Shown: positions 30,088-40,315, counted from the stretch's first letter. The stretch: 64,000 nucleotides of DNA from Fragilariopsis cylindrus CCMP1102 (GCA_900095095.1 FMBT01000398.1:62001-126000); one strand, 5' to 3'. The notes: generated from the letters alone by a model not told the origin. A program made the numbers and translations.

Positions 30088-32478
30088 ATGACGTCCCGGG
30101 AGTTAAAAGATCTGAATAAGTTTAATGATACCATGGGATATGGAAGTGCAAGCGGTGCAAGGAGGTCAGCCCGCACCAACAAGGACGAAGAAGCGAAAAG
30201 AGACAAAGGTAATGTCAATGACAACGAGATGGACATGTTTGATTACTGTCGAGATCTTGCTAATGAAGAAGAAGAAGATGAACAAATGATGGAAGAGAGA
30301 AGAGGCCGTCCAGTAGGTAAGAGTATTACTAAGAAAAGAACAGGATGCGAAAGTGATGTAAGTTATAACTCTAGAAGTAGTAAAGATACTGAAGATGATG
30401 ATGATGATCATGACAAGGATGAGGATTTCGTACCTGTGATAGTAGCATCATCAAAGAAGAAACAGAAGAGTCAACGCATTGATAGAAGCAGAATCAAGAA
30501 ACCAAAAAAATGGGAGAATCCAGATGGACTTTCTAATTCACCAGTACCAGTTTCACTTCGTGTAGCATTTCTTCAATTGGACCGTAAATCATCCGATGTT
30601 GTTTATCCACAAGCTGGCAAAGCACACAAAAGGCATGATTATAAACCACCAGGTTTTAATTCTGCTTCACCATTTGAAGAATTAGAAAGACATCTGAAGG
30701 ATCTTATTGGAAAAGATACAGATACTTATGATGTACTTGAACGGGATTTTGCTTTTATCTATTATGATCCTACATACGAATCTGTATCACCAGATCATGA
30801 TGGATCAATTAGTGATATGAAAAGTAGAGATACTGTATTGACTCCAATTACGGACATACATGAATTCAAAAAGGCATTAATTAGTTCCGGTTTAGTTTTA
30901 GATGTTGGTGATAATGATGATGAAACTATTGTAAGTACTGGTAGTGCTGATTCTGATAGTGTACCTTTACAATTATATCATCTGGATGTAGTTGTTACGG
31001 TTAAGAAAGCAAAGACAACATCGGCAACTAGTCGCAGCCGGAAGGCAATCAAGAAGATTAAATTTAATGTTTTGAATCCCGTTATTAAAATAAAGGAGGA
31101 GAAAGAAAGTAAAAAATCTAAGAATGATAATACTAATAGTAGTAATAGCAGTGATGATGACGATGAAGATGCTGACGAAGATGATGACGATGAGGTTTAT
31201 ACCTATGAAATTGATGGTGGAAAACAATCAATGGGGTCATTTGAATTAGACTATACAGATGTTGGTGACCATTTTTATGATCCTGTGAGAGCAGGTGCTG
31301 TTGCTATTTATAACAAAAAAGAAAACAAAAAAATGAAAAAAAGAATTGGAATGAAGTCACCTATATGTGTTCTTAATGATGGTCGTAAAAAAGTTTGTAT
31401 TGTATTGAGAAGTACAGATGAACTTATTGTTTATATTGATAAATGCAAGTTAAAACAAAAGAGAGTTAAGAAAGGTATATTAGAAATTGACATTTCTTTA
31501 GGTGAGAAATTACAAGACGATGAATATGCCCCACCCCTTCATTTCTTATCATCACAAACTAGCACTGGTACTGTTGGTACTAAGAGTATTAATTCACCAC
31601 AAGAAAGGACAAAATCAAAAGCATCGGATACAAAAAAGGCTGCTCTATTCAACGAGCAGCTTAAAGTGGATATCAAAACTATCTTTACTGCTTATTATAA
31701 GTACTCTCCTGAATATAAAAAGAAATTATGTTCAGAGCACTATGATGTTCTGCTAAGAAGATACCGTAATTCACATACAGAGGTAAAGAAAATGATGAAA
31801 GAAGTACAACAAAATCAATTTGGTACACTAAACTGGATGAATGGATATCAAAGTTTAACAAGAGCTAATGTTCCTCCATTCAGCGATAATGTTGAGTACA
31901 ATTGGGATTGTGTTAATGATATGCCCAGTGGAAGACAAGAAGTTACAACACCACAACAACAAGGACTCTTGATACAACAACAGATGGTATCGACTGTACA
32001 GTCATTGGTTCAAAGTAAAACTGATACGAACAAAGCGACAGCAATCAGAATCTTTCGTAAAGTGTTAGTAAATAATAATAGTAATAATAATGGTAATGGC
32101 AGTAGTGGTAATGGTAGTGGTGATAATGATGATGCAGTTGTAATTGAACAAGAGATCAGTGTTATTTTATCAACAACTGATTTAGATAAATGCACTACTG
32201 GTAATGATGTATTGAAGGAAGCACATGCAGAGTCTCAAAAATTGCCTTCGTCTTCTGCTTTATTTCATTTTGATCAAAGTGATTTGGATTCTCTTAAAAG
32301 TAAAGATAAAGTTATTATATATAGATTTCGAGATCTTGATCCTCCATCTGAAAAATTTAAAGTAATGACAATTAAGGAGATTTTGAAAGGTCGTAATGAA
32401 ACTGTAAACATTGAGATGGAACTTATCAATGTACATAAAGAATCAACACTAGTTGATGGTGGGGGTTTTATGTTTTAA
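30088..32478 (+). CDS. Transposon passenger protein, unknown function
   Basis: Intact 796-codon ORF starting with ATG after a GAGAGA leader. The N-terminal ~150 residues are charged and low-complexity with basic, nuclear-signal-like stretches (ARRSARTNK, SKKKQKSQR). Residues about 155-320 look folded (SLRVAFLQLDRKSSDVVYP, FEELERHLKDLIGKDTDTYD, FAFIYYDPTYESVSPDHDG, LYHLDVVVTVKKAK). An acidic Asp/Glu block follows (about 355-370), then a second region (about 395-480) with YEIDGGKQSMGSFELDYTDVG and CIVLRSTDEL, a helical part (about 515-600, YYKYSPEYKKKLCSEHYDVL) and a C-terminal folded part (EISVILSTTDLDK, VIIYRFRDLDPPSEKFKV). No known domain is recognised. It lies between the inverted repeats, convergent with the transposase, so it moves with the element; a DNA-binding accessory factor or silencing suppressor is speculation. 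Confidence 0.7.
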   Translation: MTSRELKDLNKFNDTMGYGSASGARRSARTNKDEEAKRDKGNVNDNEMDMFDYCRDLANEEEEDEQMMEERRGRPVGKSITKKRTGCESDVSYNSRSSKDTEDDDDDHDKDEDFVPVIVASSKKKQKSQRIDRSRIKKPKKWENPDGLSNSPVPVSLRVAFLQLDRKSSDVVYPQAGKAHKRHDYKPPGFNSASPFEELERHLKDLIGKDTDTYDVLERDFAFIYYDPTYESVSPDHDGSISDMKSRDTVLTPITDIHEFKKALISSGLVLDVGDNDDETIVSTGSADSDSVPLQLYHLDVVVTVKKAKTTSATSRSRKAIKKIKFNVLNPVIKIKEEKESKKSKNDNTNSSNSSDDDDEDADEDDDDEVYTYEIDGGKQSMGSFELDYTDVGDHFYDPVRAGAVAIYNKKENKKMKKRIGMKSPICVLNDGRKKVCIVLRSTDELIVYIDKCKLKQKRVKKGILEIDISLGEKLQDDEYAPPLHFLSSQTSTGTVGTKSINSPQERTKSKASDTKKAALFNEQLKVDIKTIFTAYYKYSPEYKKKLCSEHYDVLLRRYRNSHTEVKKMMKEVQQNQFGTLNWMNGYQSLTRANVPPFSDNVEYNWDCVNDMPSGRQEVTTPQQQGLLIQQQMVSTVQSLVQSKTDTNKATAIRIFRKVLVNNNSNNNGNGSSGNGSGDNDDAVVIEQEISVILSTTDLDKCTTGNDVLKEAHAESQKLPSSSALFHFDQSDLDSLKSKDKVIIYRFRDLDPPSEKFKVMTIKEILKGRNETVNIEMELINVHKESTLVDGGGFMF

Positions 32479-32640
32479 ATATAGTAACTTTTCGCAAATA
32501 TTTAACAATAAAGAGATCCTGGATATTTTGGTTATACAGGCAGAAACACTAGTAAAACAACTAGGAAAAGTACCTGGGGATTGAACACTGGACAGTTTTT
32601 TCAATAAAGAGATCCTGGATATTACAACTACATTACATTT

Positions 32641-33075
32641 CACAGTACACAGTACACCGTACACCGTACACAGTACACCGTACACAGTACACAGTACATT
32701 TATTTCACATTACATTTATTCCACAGTACACAGTACACCGTACACAGTACACAGTACACCGTACACAGTACACAGTACACCGTACACAGTACACCGTACA
32801 CCGTACACAGTACACATTACATTTATTTCACATTACATTTATTTCACAGTACACAGTACACAGTACATTTATTTCACATTACATTTATTTCACAGTACAC
32901 AGTACACCGTACACAGTACACATTAGGACCTATATATAGTAGTACTACTACTATCATTACGACTAGTTGTACTATCATTACTACTACTACTAGTTGTACT
33001 ATCATTACTAGTACTACTAGTAGTATATTATATATAGTAGTACTTCTACTAGTTGTACTATCATTACTAGTACAT
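32641..33075. repeat. ACAGTACACCGTAC minisatellite and ACTACTACT repeats inside the transposon
   Basis: From 32641 to about 32925, irregular tandem copies of CAGTACA and CCGTACA are interrupted by CATTACATTTATTTCA blocks. From 32937 to 33075, TACTACTACTA, TAGTTGTACTATCATTAC and related words follow. It fills the gap between the two convergent genes. Confidence 0.85.
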
Positions 33076-33112
33076 CATTCTATAGATAATGTACGATATT
33101 AAACCTACTACT

Positions 33113-34333
33113 CTATAACGTAACTGCAAGTGCAACAACAACAGCAGTCATTGTAGATGTCATAATAGTATAATTGCTATCCATTTCCATTTCCATTTGT
33201 TCGACTACTTTAATAGATGGGAAATTTTGTGAATGTGGTACTAGGCTCTTCTTGAAGAAAGATCGTGCTATATCAGGAGTTACACTACACAATGCAATAT
33301 CATGTGCAACATCCCATGGTTCATCATGGTGTCTCTTTAATTGCTTCTTGTAATGTCCAAACATAAGTTCAATAGGATTAAATTGTGGTGAATAAGCTGG
33401 CAGTTTAATTAAAATTGCACCCTTACTATTAATAAGTTCTTCAACATCAGGATGACCATGGATTGTAGCATTGTCCATTACAACTATACTTCTAGGCTCA
33501 CCTAAACTATAATTACCTAGACCCGGCAATAAACCTGTACGCAACCAATCAACGAATCTATCACCGTCAATTGTACCATGAGAAGCATCTTTATCACTAG
33601 AGGAAGATTTTTGTTGCACTGTTTCACATGCTTCCCATATAAAACCATTCCAATCACAAGCAGCTAGTAAAGTGTATCTTTTTGCTTTATGTCCAGCAAA
33701 ATAGGCATCACGAAATGGTGATAGACCTCTAATAAACCAATGGCGACGACGACGACTTGAATTTCTATCTTTTTGACTTTCATCAATGAATACAAGCTCA
33801 CTAGGATGGAGACAATATTCTTCTAACTCCTCAAGATACTCCTTCTGCTTTTGTTCATCAGCATCGTATGTTCTATCTGCTACAACTTGAAGTGAATAAC
33901 CAACATCCCCGATTAATCTGGTCCACAGATAACTAGTAGACCAATCATCCTGCATCTGTAAACAAAAAGTTAATTGAATTTCATCTAAATAGAATTCAGG
34001 ATGATCATCAACAATCTCCTTTAAAGTAGCAGTGTGCTCATCAGTCCATCTTCCTCTATTAGTTCTTCTTGTGTATCTCCTTTTGTACCTTCTTACTTCT
34101 TTTCTATCCGCCATAGCAGGAGTGTCTCCATATCGTATGAAATGGTTCCACCATCTTCTAATTGTTAATGGCTTAGCCCTAGGATAAATCTTTTGTTGTG
34201 TTTCTAATATCGCCTGTTGTAGTCTTGTCCTATGACCTGATCCTTCATAAGATTCATAAACATCAGGACCTAATATATCACAAATATGCTCTATACATTC
34301 TTGTTGAATTCGAATTCTATTGTGCATCACCAT
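33113..34333 (-). CDS. DDE transposase, IS630/Tc1-mariner type (DD34E)
   Basis: Intact 406-codon ORF. Residues about 1-145 form the DNA-binding part: a helix-turn-helix-like region with ILETQQKIYPRAKPLTIRRW, a basic linker (RRYKRRYTRRTNRGRW) and a second helical domain (HTATLKEIVDDHPEFYLDEI). The catalytic domain follows: VFIDES (Asp184), IVVMDNATIH (Asp287) and SPQFNPIEL (Glu322), with 34 residues between the last two, hence DD34E. HKAKRYTLLAACDWNGF and TIDGDRFVDWLRTGLLPGL are typical of the DDE_3 domain. The family cuts at the terminal inverted repeats and pastes at TA. The ORF ends in an unusual hydrophobic tail (TMTAVVVALAVTL). It lies near the right inverted repeat, transcribed inward. 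All three catalytic residues are present, so it may still be functional. Confidence 0.85.
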   Translation of the reverse strand: MVMHNRIRIQQECIEHICDILGPDVYESYEGSGHRTRLQQAILETQQKIYPRAKPLTIRRWWNHFIRYGDTPAMADRKEVRRYKRRYTRRTNRGRWTDEHTATLKEIVDDHPEFYLDEIQLTFCLQMQDDWSTSYLWTRLIGDVGYSLQVVADRTYDADEQKQKEYLEELEEYCLHPSELVFIDESQKDRNSSRRRRHWFIRGLSPFRDAYFAGHKAKRYTLLAACDWNGFIWEACETVQQKSSSSDKDASHGTIDGDRFVDWLRTGLLPGLGNYSLGEPRSIVVMDNATIHGHPDVEELINSKGAILIKLPAYSPQFNPIELMFGHYKKQLKRHHDEPWDVAHDIALCSVTPDIARSFFKKSLVPHSQNFPSIKVVEQMEMEMDSNYTIMTSTMTAVVVALAVTL

Positions 34334-34622
34334 TGTATGTATTCATGTATTGACGACGTTGTACAATACGACAATGACGATACGACAATACGACGATCAC
34401 ACTACGACAATACGACGATGACGGTACAATAATACCTGATGATAACAGAACAAGAAGAAGAAGGAATATTAACTATTGTATTGCTGTTGCTGTTGCTGTT
34501 GCTGTGTGCTGTTCACTTGTCGTCATTCGTTTGTACGTTCGTTCGTTTGTGTTATGTTCATTCGTTTCTTTGTTTGGGATCGTCGTTGTTGTTTTAATGA
34601 AGACACTGTCAGAACATCCTTC

Positions 34623-34916
34623 TGCCTATCTTTTTTTGTCGCGCCAAAATGACTAATTTCTGATTTTAGTGCGTACTAGTACGTGTTAATTTTGAATCAT
34701 GAGTCATTCATGAGTGAAAAGGTATGTATGGGGAGGCATGTTTGAACTCACAAAATAGACATGTGGAACTAATTTTTCCAAACTCAATTATTTTTTTCCT
34801 ATACAAGAAGACAGTACTGGACCATAATATACTACTTTTAAAAAGTTGGTGAAAAAGTTTTTTTTAAATATATATATGTATTGATCCTTATTATCAATGT
34901 TCACGAGAACTACAAT
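34623..34916 (-). repeat. Right terminal inverted repeat
   Basis: Reverse complement partner of 29648-29932, with a short extra segment (ATGGGGAGGC) near 34722. Confidence 0.9.
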
Positions 34917-35116
34917 ACTGATTACAATTCACAGGTAGAAATTGTACTACAGTGCTCAACTCGCATTTGTTTATTATTTTTGACGTGCAGGTCTCAAATA
35001 TTAAAAAAGAAAAGAAAATGGACACGCGACGACCCACACTTCCGTCGTCAACATAGGATTTTTAAATACGTTAAGTCTTTTATATTCAGATACAGCAGAT
35101 ATTTTGATCAACAAAA

Positions 35117-35840
35117 ATGAACAGTGCAGATGCTAGCTACGATCATGGTGCGAGTTATGGTACAAATCACGAAATGATCGTATACGATGATATAGACCGT
35201 GACACCATGAGATCTAAGATCAAGGCTAGTGAAAAGACACTGGTCAAGGCTTATATATCGTACAGCATCTATGACTCCATATCCAATGTAGTTCAGGAAA
35301 TAACACGATACAATGTGCCCGATCCTGTACCAGTGCTGCCTAAACAGGATGTGGAGACATACTCGACCAAATATTCACGTTCTATTGTGTGCAGATATGG
35401 ATGTATGCAGAAGTCTTGCTGACACGTTCTTCACTCATAGACTGTGTGAATGTCGTCGTACTATGTTGTTTAGCATGTTTTCTGAATTACAGCATGACTA
35501 CGATGATTTCGCATTCATGGGTTCGAATGTCATTTTTGATAGTATGCTGGCACTATGCGAGCATATTCTATTGCTAGTCAAATACATAGATATATAGAAT
35601 AATAGCCACACTCGAAAGTGAAACTAACTATGATATATACACCATCATAGCTACAGTTTCCGGCAGAACATCTTCATATGCGAGAGTATCTAGCAACATA
35701 AATAGGAAGCACAAGTACCAGGAGTTAGATTCTGATAAGTATGATGATGACTTAACACGTCGTAATATCACTGGACCTGGTCATGGTCAGGAGTTTAGTG
35801 CAGATAAAAATTACTACATCAATATAGTAAGTTAGTGATG
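35117..35840 (+). pseudogene. Fossil B-family DNA polymerase, continuation beyond the transposon
   Basis: ASEKTLVKAYISYSIYDSIS fits the Exo III region (YxxxD) of family B DNA polymerases, which normally follows Exo II, the motif seen just left of the transposon. Further protein-like sequence follows on the same strand. It belongs to the virus fossil and is broken. The assignment rests on the order of motifs and weak similarity. Confidence 0.45.
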
Positions 35841-35889
35841 CGAGACTTATGTGACGCACTCAATATACATAACATAAAAGAGATAACGT

Positions 35890-37630
35890 CTATGGTACAT
35901 GATAGTCACATATGCCCTTAATCTTCGATGTATTAGACAGAAACAGAAACTCTATCAGTGCAGTGGGATGCACTGGAAGATCCATGTTCATATCTCTGGA
36001 CGTGTTATAGTAACAACTATTCATGTAGCATAGTGGTCTCATCCATGGATGCATAGACCTATCTAAGATATCACTGCATAGTCCATTATCATAACCAGAC
36101 AAATGTGTAGACATCACCATCACGAGATGTATTAGAGCGTCTACTTCAGCAGGATCGAAGGCTTCTCTAGATTCCCCTACCATCATACATACCGCATTAG
36201 TAGCTATTAGCTTCGTATAGATACTATCGGCAATAAGCGATATGTGATGTAGATTTGACGTTGCTATTATGGGCTCTCCATACCTTGTATCACATCTAGC
36301 TTTGATCGCATTGCAAGATTGAGTTATGCAGGTCCATTCATCACCACCGCATAACAGAGACAGTGTAGGAGATGCTTGGTCACCGGAGTTACTAGACTTG
36401 ACCTTTAGTGTTATCTGCATTATGGATGCTGCGATCTTGGATACTGCTCTAATAGATGGGCTTCCGAACATCATGCTATTATCTCTTATGTTACTATGCT
36501 GCAGATCATGTAATGGCTGTATGCCATCGAGCCTAACATTATGATAGCGCTTATTGTGACCTAACACTACATGTTCTGCACATAGCTTTGTCTTTCTTGA
36601 TAGACTACCTCTCTGTAGAGATGACTTAGATGATGCTATCTTCATGCACTTCATTCACTTACAACAGAAATCCCATGCACTCGCATATGGAATTCTATAT
36701 GTTATCATCTGATCTCTCGATATAGATAAGAACTTATGAGCTGCTACCGGAACTACCTTATCATCTCCGTCTTTCCAACACACAGTTCTGCTTATGCTCA
36801 TAGTGTTGAAAGGAGATTTTATAGTTGCTTGATGAGAGGGAACTACGGATTCCATGCATTGTAACATGTCCAACTGTCCCACTTTGTGATCCCATTTATA
36901 TGCATCACATTCCAGTATCGACTAAGTATTTTTGACAGGGTATATGGACATTTTGTCACCATTGAAATCAGCTGCGTACGCATGACATAGTGCCAGAGGT
37001 AACTTGATAGTTCTGTTAATGTCTACATGCCTATCTCCCATATTCACTATACCTGGCTTCGTAGACTTTATCTTGATTGGTTGTATACTTCCTGTCCACA
37101 GTACAGGTTGTCTGACTAGTAGGCAACTATCGCCATCAGCTACGGTTGTGGTGTACTATTCAGTATGATCCCGGGTATCATGATCCAGCAGACATGACCA
37201 TCTTAATAGTACCATCAACACAACATGTGTTCATTGTTCTGATAGCTCCTTTCTTTCCCATCATGTAAACAGCTACTGAAGATGTATATCTATCTCGTGA
37301 TTTGTGCCTGCCAACAGCCACTTTACACATACTGTATTTGCTCCTTCTATCGGGCATATCGGGTGTCATGGTACATGGAAGTAGATAGGTATCTTGCTTA
37401 GTCACTGGATTGGGTTCTTTCTCGATATGACCAAGGCATCCGATGCCATGTATAGGGTATTTCCACTTCGTCTCCGTGAAAGCAGATCGAATTAGTTTCT
37501 ACGTTTGAACATCTATACTGCAGCAACATATACCTTGATATCGTACATACCGAATCTGCCTGAGCTCCTGGATACATATAACTTCTATATGGATTTGAAC
37601 CAATAGTATCTTCACCTGTCGACTTCATAC
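35890..37630 (-). pseudogene. Fossil DNA-directed RNA polymerase largest-subunit remnant
   Basis: Minus-strand pieces in order: a block with MGKKGAIR (cf. the switch/rudder region KGKEGRIRGNLMGKR); RQPVLWTGSIQPIKI, matching the RQPTLH..S segment; LPLALCHAYAADFNGDKMS, the counterpart of the catalytic NADFDGDEM loop; then a longer open part (35890-36654). The order matches RNA polymerase largest subunits (RPB1/beta prime). Cellular RPB1 is far longer and more conserved, so a viral origin fits. It is broken, with several breaks. A virus-encoded RNA polymerase is known in NCLDVs, some mirusviruses and cytoplasmic linear plasmids. Confidence 0.65.
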
Positions 37631-37645
37631 TACTGTGCTATAAAT

Positions 37646-38600
37646 ATGGACAACGATACGAATCACAGACGATCATGCAATGATGTTATATGTGAATTCG
37701 GGTCCTTGGCTCTAACATATCCAGCAGCTGATAATATCTTGGCATATCTCAAGTGTTGCAGGCATTATCCCATAAAATGTGTTGTGATGGGTAAGGTTCC
37801 GTACTCATCTGACATAGTACCTACGTTAGGCTCATCCTTCTCATAGACTAGCAAATCTAAAGATACACCAACGTCCTCGATGTTCTCATTACACATTGAC
37901 GATAATGCCGCTGCACTATCTATAATCAGAGACTCGTGGTCAGTGCTTCCTAATGGATACATGTTCGCCAATGCTGACTTCATGCCATCAGAGATGGGTG
38001 GCGGAGACAATAACATAGACTGTATACTCAGAAGTGATAGAATGTCAGAATTGATGGTGTCCATACTAAGACATGAGGAAGAATCACAGCCTGTCATCTT
38101 GATAGCTGTAGGGAAAATTGGCTTTATACTCATGTACATTGATAGCCAAGAGACTGAAAGCCTTAGGGCAGAGAGTGATAGTCCGTAGTTGCAAACAACC
38201 AGCTTCGTTGGCTACCCTCACATCAAATAAGCATATGATAGGGAAGAACGAAAAGTACTCATTTGCAAGTGGTGAGTGCATGAGGACATTCAAGCGCATT
38301 GTATCGTCGTATACCCAATGGGAGCGTAGATCAGTTCGACATATAATTTGTTCTATATTGATACACAAGATGAGTAAGAATACCATGCCTAGGCAGACAA
38401 GACAAGCACTGATGGACATTCATACAGCCTCTTCGAGTAGTCATCGTGCAGTACAGCAAAGACTTAGAGACTGTGAGTCTACAGATAGTGTGGATAAGCT
38501 GAGAGATGCAGTATTGGCCATGGGCAAGGAGCTACTCTCTGCACTCTCTGTGAACAAAGACATGGAAACTTTATTGATGGCAGATTCTTATGAGTAAAAC
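37646..38600 (+). pseudogene. Fossil gene, possible poxvirus-type uracil-DNA glycosylase
   Basis: HYPIKCVVMGKVPYSSDIVP resembles the catalytic-loop context of family I uracil-DNA glycosylases (VxxxGxDPY), and PVILIAVGKIGF resembles the later LGKTDF-type strand of poxvirus D4. The downstream 38118-38597 frame, rich in Arg/Ser, is unassigned. In poxviruses D4 is a processivity partner of the PolB, which would suit this neighbourhood. The similarity is weak and the piece is broken. Confidence 0.4.
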
Positions 38601-39024
38601 TCGCTTCTGGATGCAGCAGCTGCTCCGGTACCTTCAGCCACGAAGTCGCAGAGGGACAACAACACTACAGTGACTGGACTTCCTGCTCATGGTACCGCAG
38701 TAGCTAAATCCGCAGCGAGTTCATCTACTTTCACTTCATCATCTTTGGTATCTAAGAACACTATGTTCTCTAGAAGTAGCAAGAAGAAAAAGGAACCAAC
38801 ACAAACAATCACTCCAGCAACGTCCCACAGCATTATTTGGATCTACAGCTAAGATGAAGAACAGTAACAACCTTGCTAGTACCGTATATCCTCCAGATAA
38901 GAAATGAGTTTATTGTATCATTGTAGGCATATGTTTACTATCATCTTCTAGAAACTCCACATGGATATATTGGCTGATCCATGACCGACATATCTGATAC
39001 TATCGACTTAAAATCTGATGATTA
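38601..39024. other. Fossil spacer with a small Ser/Thr-rich frame
   Basis: A short plus-strand frame at about 38670-38852 (Ser/Thr/Lys-rich, VAKSAASSSTFTSSSLVSKN) may be the tail of the preceding fossil gene. Nothing else is recognised. Confidence 0.3.
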
Positions 39025-39900
39025 TTAATTATGATTTATAGTCGAACATACGTACCCAAAGTCATTCGTAAAACTCGATAGCTTACCTATCCACTGCATA
39101 CCCCCATGCTTACCTATCACCATGCATGATCCGTTAGTACGCAATTGCGTCTCTAAATGCTTTATGGACACACAATTGTCCCTATGCATATGACTATACC
39201 TACATCGTTGGTTTGTAGATAAGTTACGACGCAGTAACCTGTTAATAACATTGATGTTAGCGCATAGTGGCTTAGTTGAGAGACTGCTACTCTTAATATT
39301 CTCTATCGTAGTAAACTGTAGAGTTGATGATCCAAACGACACGGAACTGATCGATATTAGATCATCTGCATCTTGATAAGGCGGTAGCAGATATGCAGCA
39401 CATCTTCCTGATACCACGAGATGTCTGTTCCTTCTATCAGCATCGATGGTATCGAATGAGGTATCCTTAGTTACATCAAATGGACATGATGTGATGGATA
39501 CCAAGTTTCTGATTGTTGACATGTCCGCATGAACGCTGATCCATGTATGATCTATTCTAACTTTGATCCAGTTTATGGTAGGCCTTACGGACCATATCGT
39601 CAACGTTGTATGACCCAATTTCAAACAAGAATATACTTTGATTCCTCTACACGATCTATGTGATGGATCTGTTCCATGAAAATATTCAGGTTGTAGATGT
39701 ACCATACCGTCTATCAGGCTATTCATCACACTATGCACACAATCAGGAAGTATGCATGGGTTGTCATAAAAGACATGAGGAAATGTTGTTTGGTCATCAT
39801 ATATTCTCAACTGGCGATACTGATCATTCCGTACCATTACGTTACATACGACATCCCTGGCTTCAAGTATTCCATGTATAGGGCAGAAAGATGATCGTAT
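39025..39900 (-). pseudogene. Fossil gene, unassigned
   Basis: A 270-codon open piece (39025-39837) that seems to extend upstream. It contains LRIYDDQTTFPHVFYDNP, YFHGTDPSHRSCRGIKVYSC and TTLTIWSVRPTINWIKVRID. I do not recognise it. It is the last protein-like sequence of the virus fossil on its right side. Confidence 0.4.
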
Positions 39901-40181
39901 TGGTGAGACTCTAGAATTGACTAGGCAACTTATTGTGCGCCTACAGTTACAAGACTAATGATTTATATAAATAACAAAAAAAATTAATTTTATCAATATC
40001 ATCGTCACACAGATTACAACCATGGAGAGTATGGTTTCCACCGGTGAATTATTCATAGAAGAAGACATCTTTTTCTTTTGGTTGAATCAGAGCCACTGAA
40101 TTCGCATTCATTTTTGCATTCACATTTTCATTTTCGTATTCACATTTTTGCATTCATTTTCGCATTCTCATTTTTTCGCAC

Positions 40182-40315
40182 ACACAGACACCAGACACAC
40201 AGATTGATTTTTTTGTTTTTGCTTCCCTCTTCTTTCTTCCTTCCTTCCTTCATTCTTATTGACACATACGAGTTTCATATTTCCCTTTTCCATTTTTATT
40301 TCTTTATCTCGTTAG
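40182..40315 (+). repeat. Right direct repeat flanking the fossil block
   Basis: Same orientation as 26846-26940 and similar over about 90 bp with one ~45 bp insert. It ends at the stop codon of the AP2-domain gene, so it is that gene's 3' flank. Confidence 0.75.

Larger units (their letters stand above)
29648..34916. mobile_element. Tc1/mariner (IS630-type) DNA transposon with passenger gene
   Basis: About 5.3 kb between the outer ends of long terminal inverted repeats (left 29648-29932, right 34623-34916). It contains an intact-looking 796-codon passenger gene (plus) and a 406-codon DD34E transposase (minus), facing each other. Outside the inverted repeats both sides also carry a similar direct repeat (ACTCGCATTTG..TATTTTTGAC.TGCAGGTCTC; about 29568 and 34960) and GACGACCCACACTTC, so the true ends may lie further out, near 29480 and 35080. 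No clear TA target duplication could be fixed. The inverted repeats differ at roughly one base in twenty by eye, so the insertion is not brand new. Canonical Tc1/mariner elements are 1-3 kb with one gene. Confidence 0.8.
26950..39960. mobile_element. Fossil of a large DNA virus (NCLDV- or mirus-like), broken
   Basis: Fossil virus copy of about 7.6 kb plus a later ~5.3 kb DNA transposon inside it. Recognisable parts: SF3 (D5-type) helicase, B-family DNA polymerase on both sides of the transposon, RNA polymerase largest subunit, a possible uracil-DNA glycosylase and unassigned genes, densely packed on both strands as in viral genomes. The base texture differs from the host: few trinucleotide runs. 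It is clearly broken, with at least about ten breaks across the remnants, and no gene looks whole. The set of helicase, PolB and RNA polymerase points to nucleocytoplasmic large DNA viruses or their relatives; a cytoplasmic linear plasmid is the alternative. I see no capsid gene. Age: old enough for many breaks, still recognisable, and older than the transposon in it. Confidence 0.65.

Noticed and set aside
32641-32930. CRISPR-like or satellite-encoded RNA array inside the transposon
   Set aside because: Units of about 7 bp with no unique spacers; an ordinary minisatellite.
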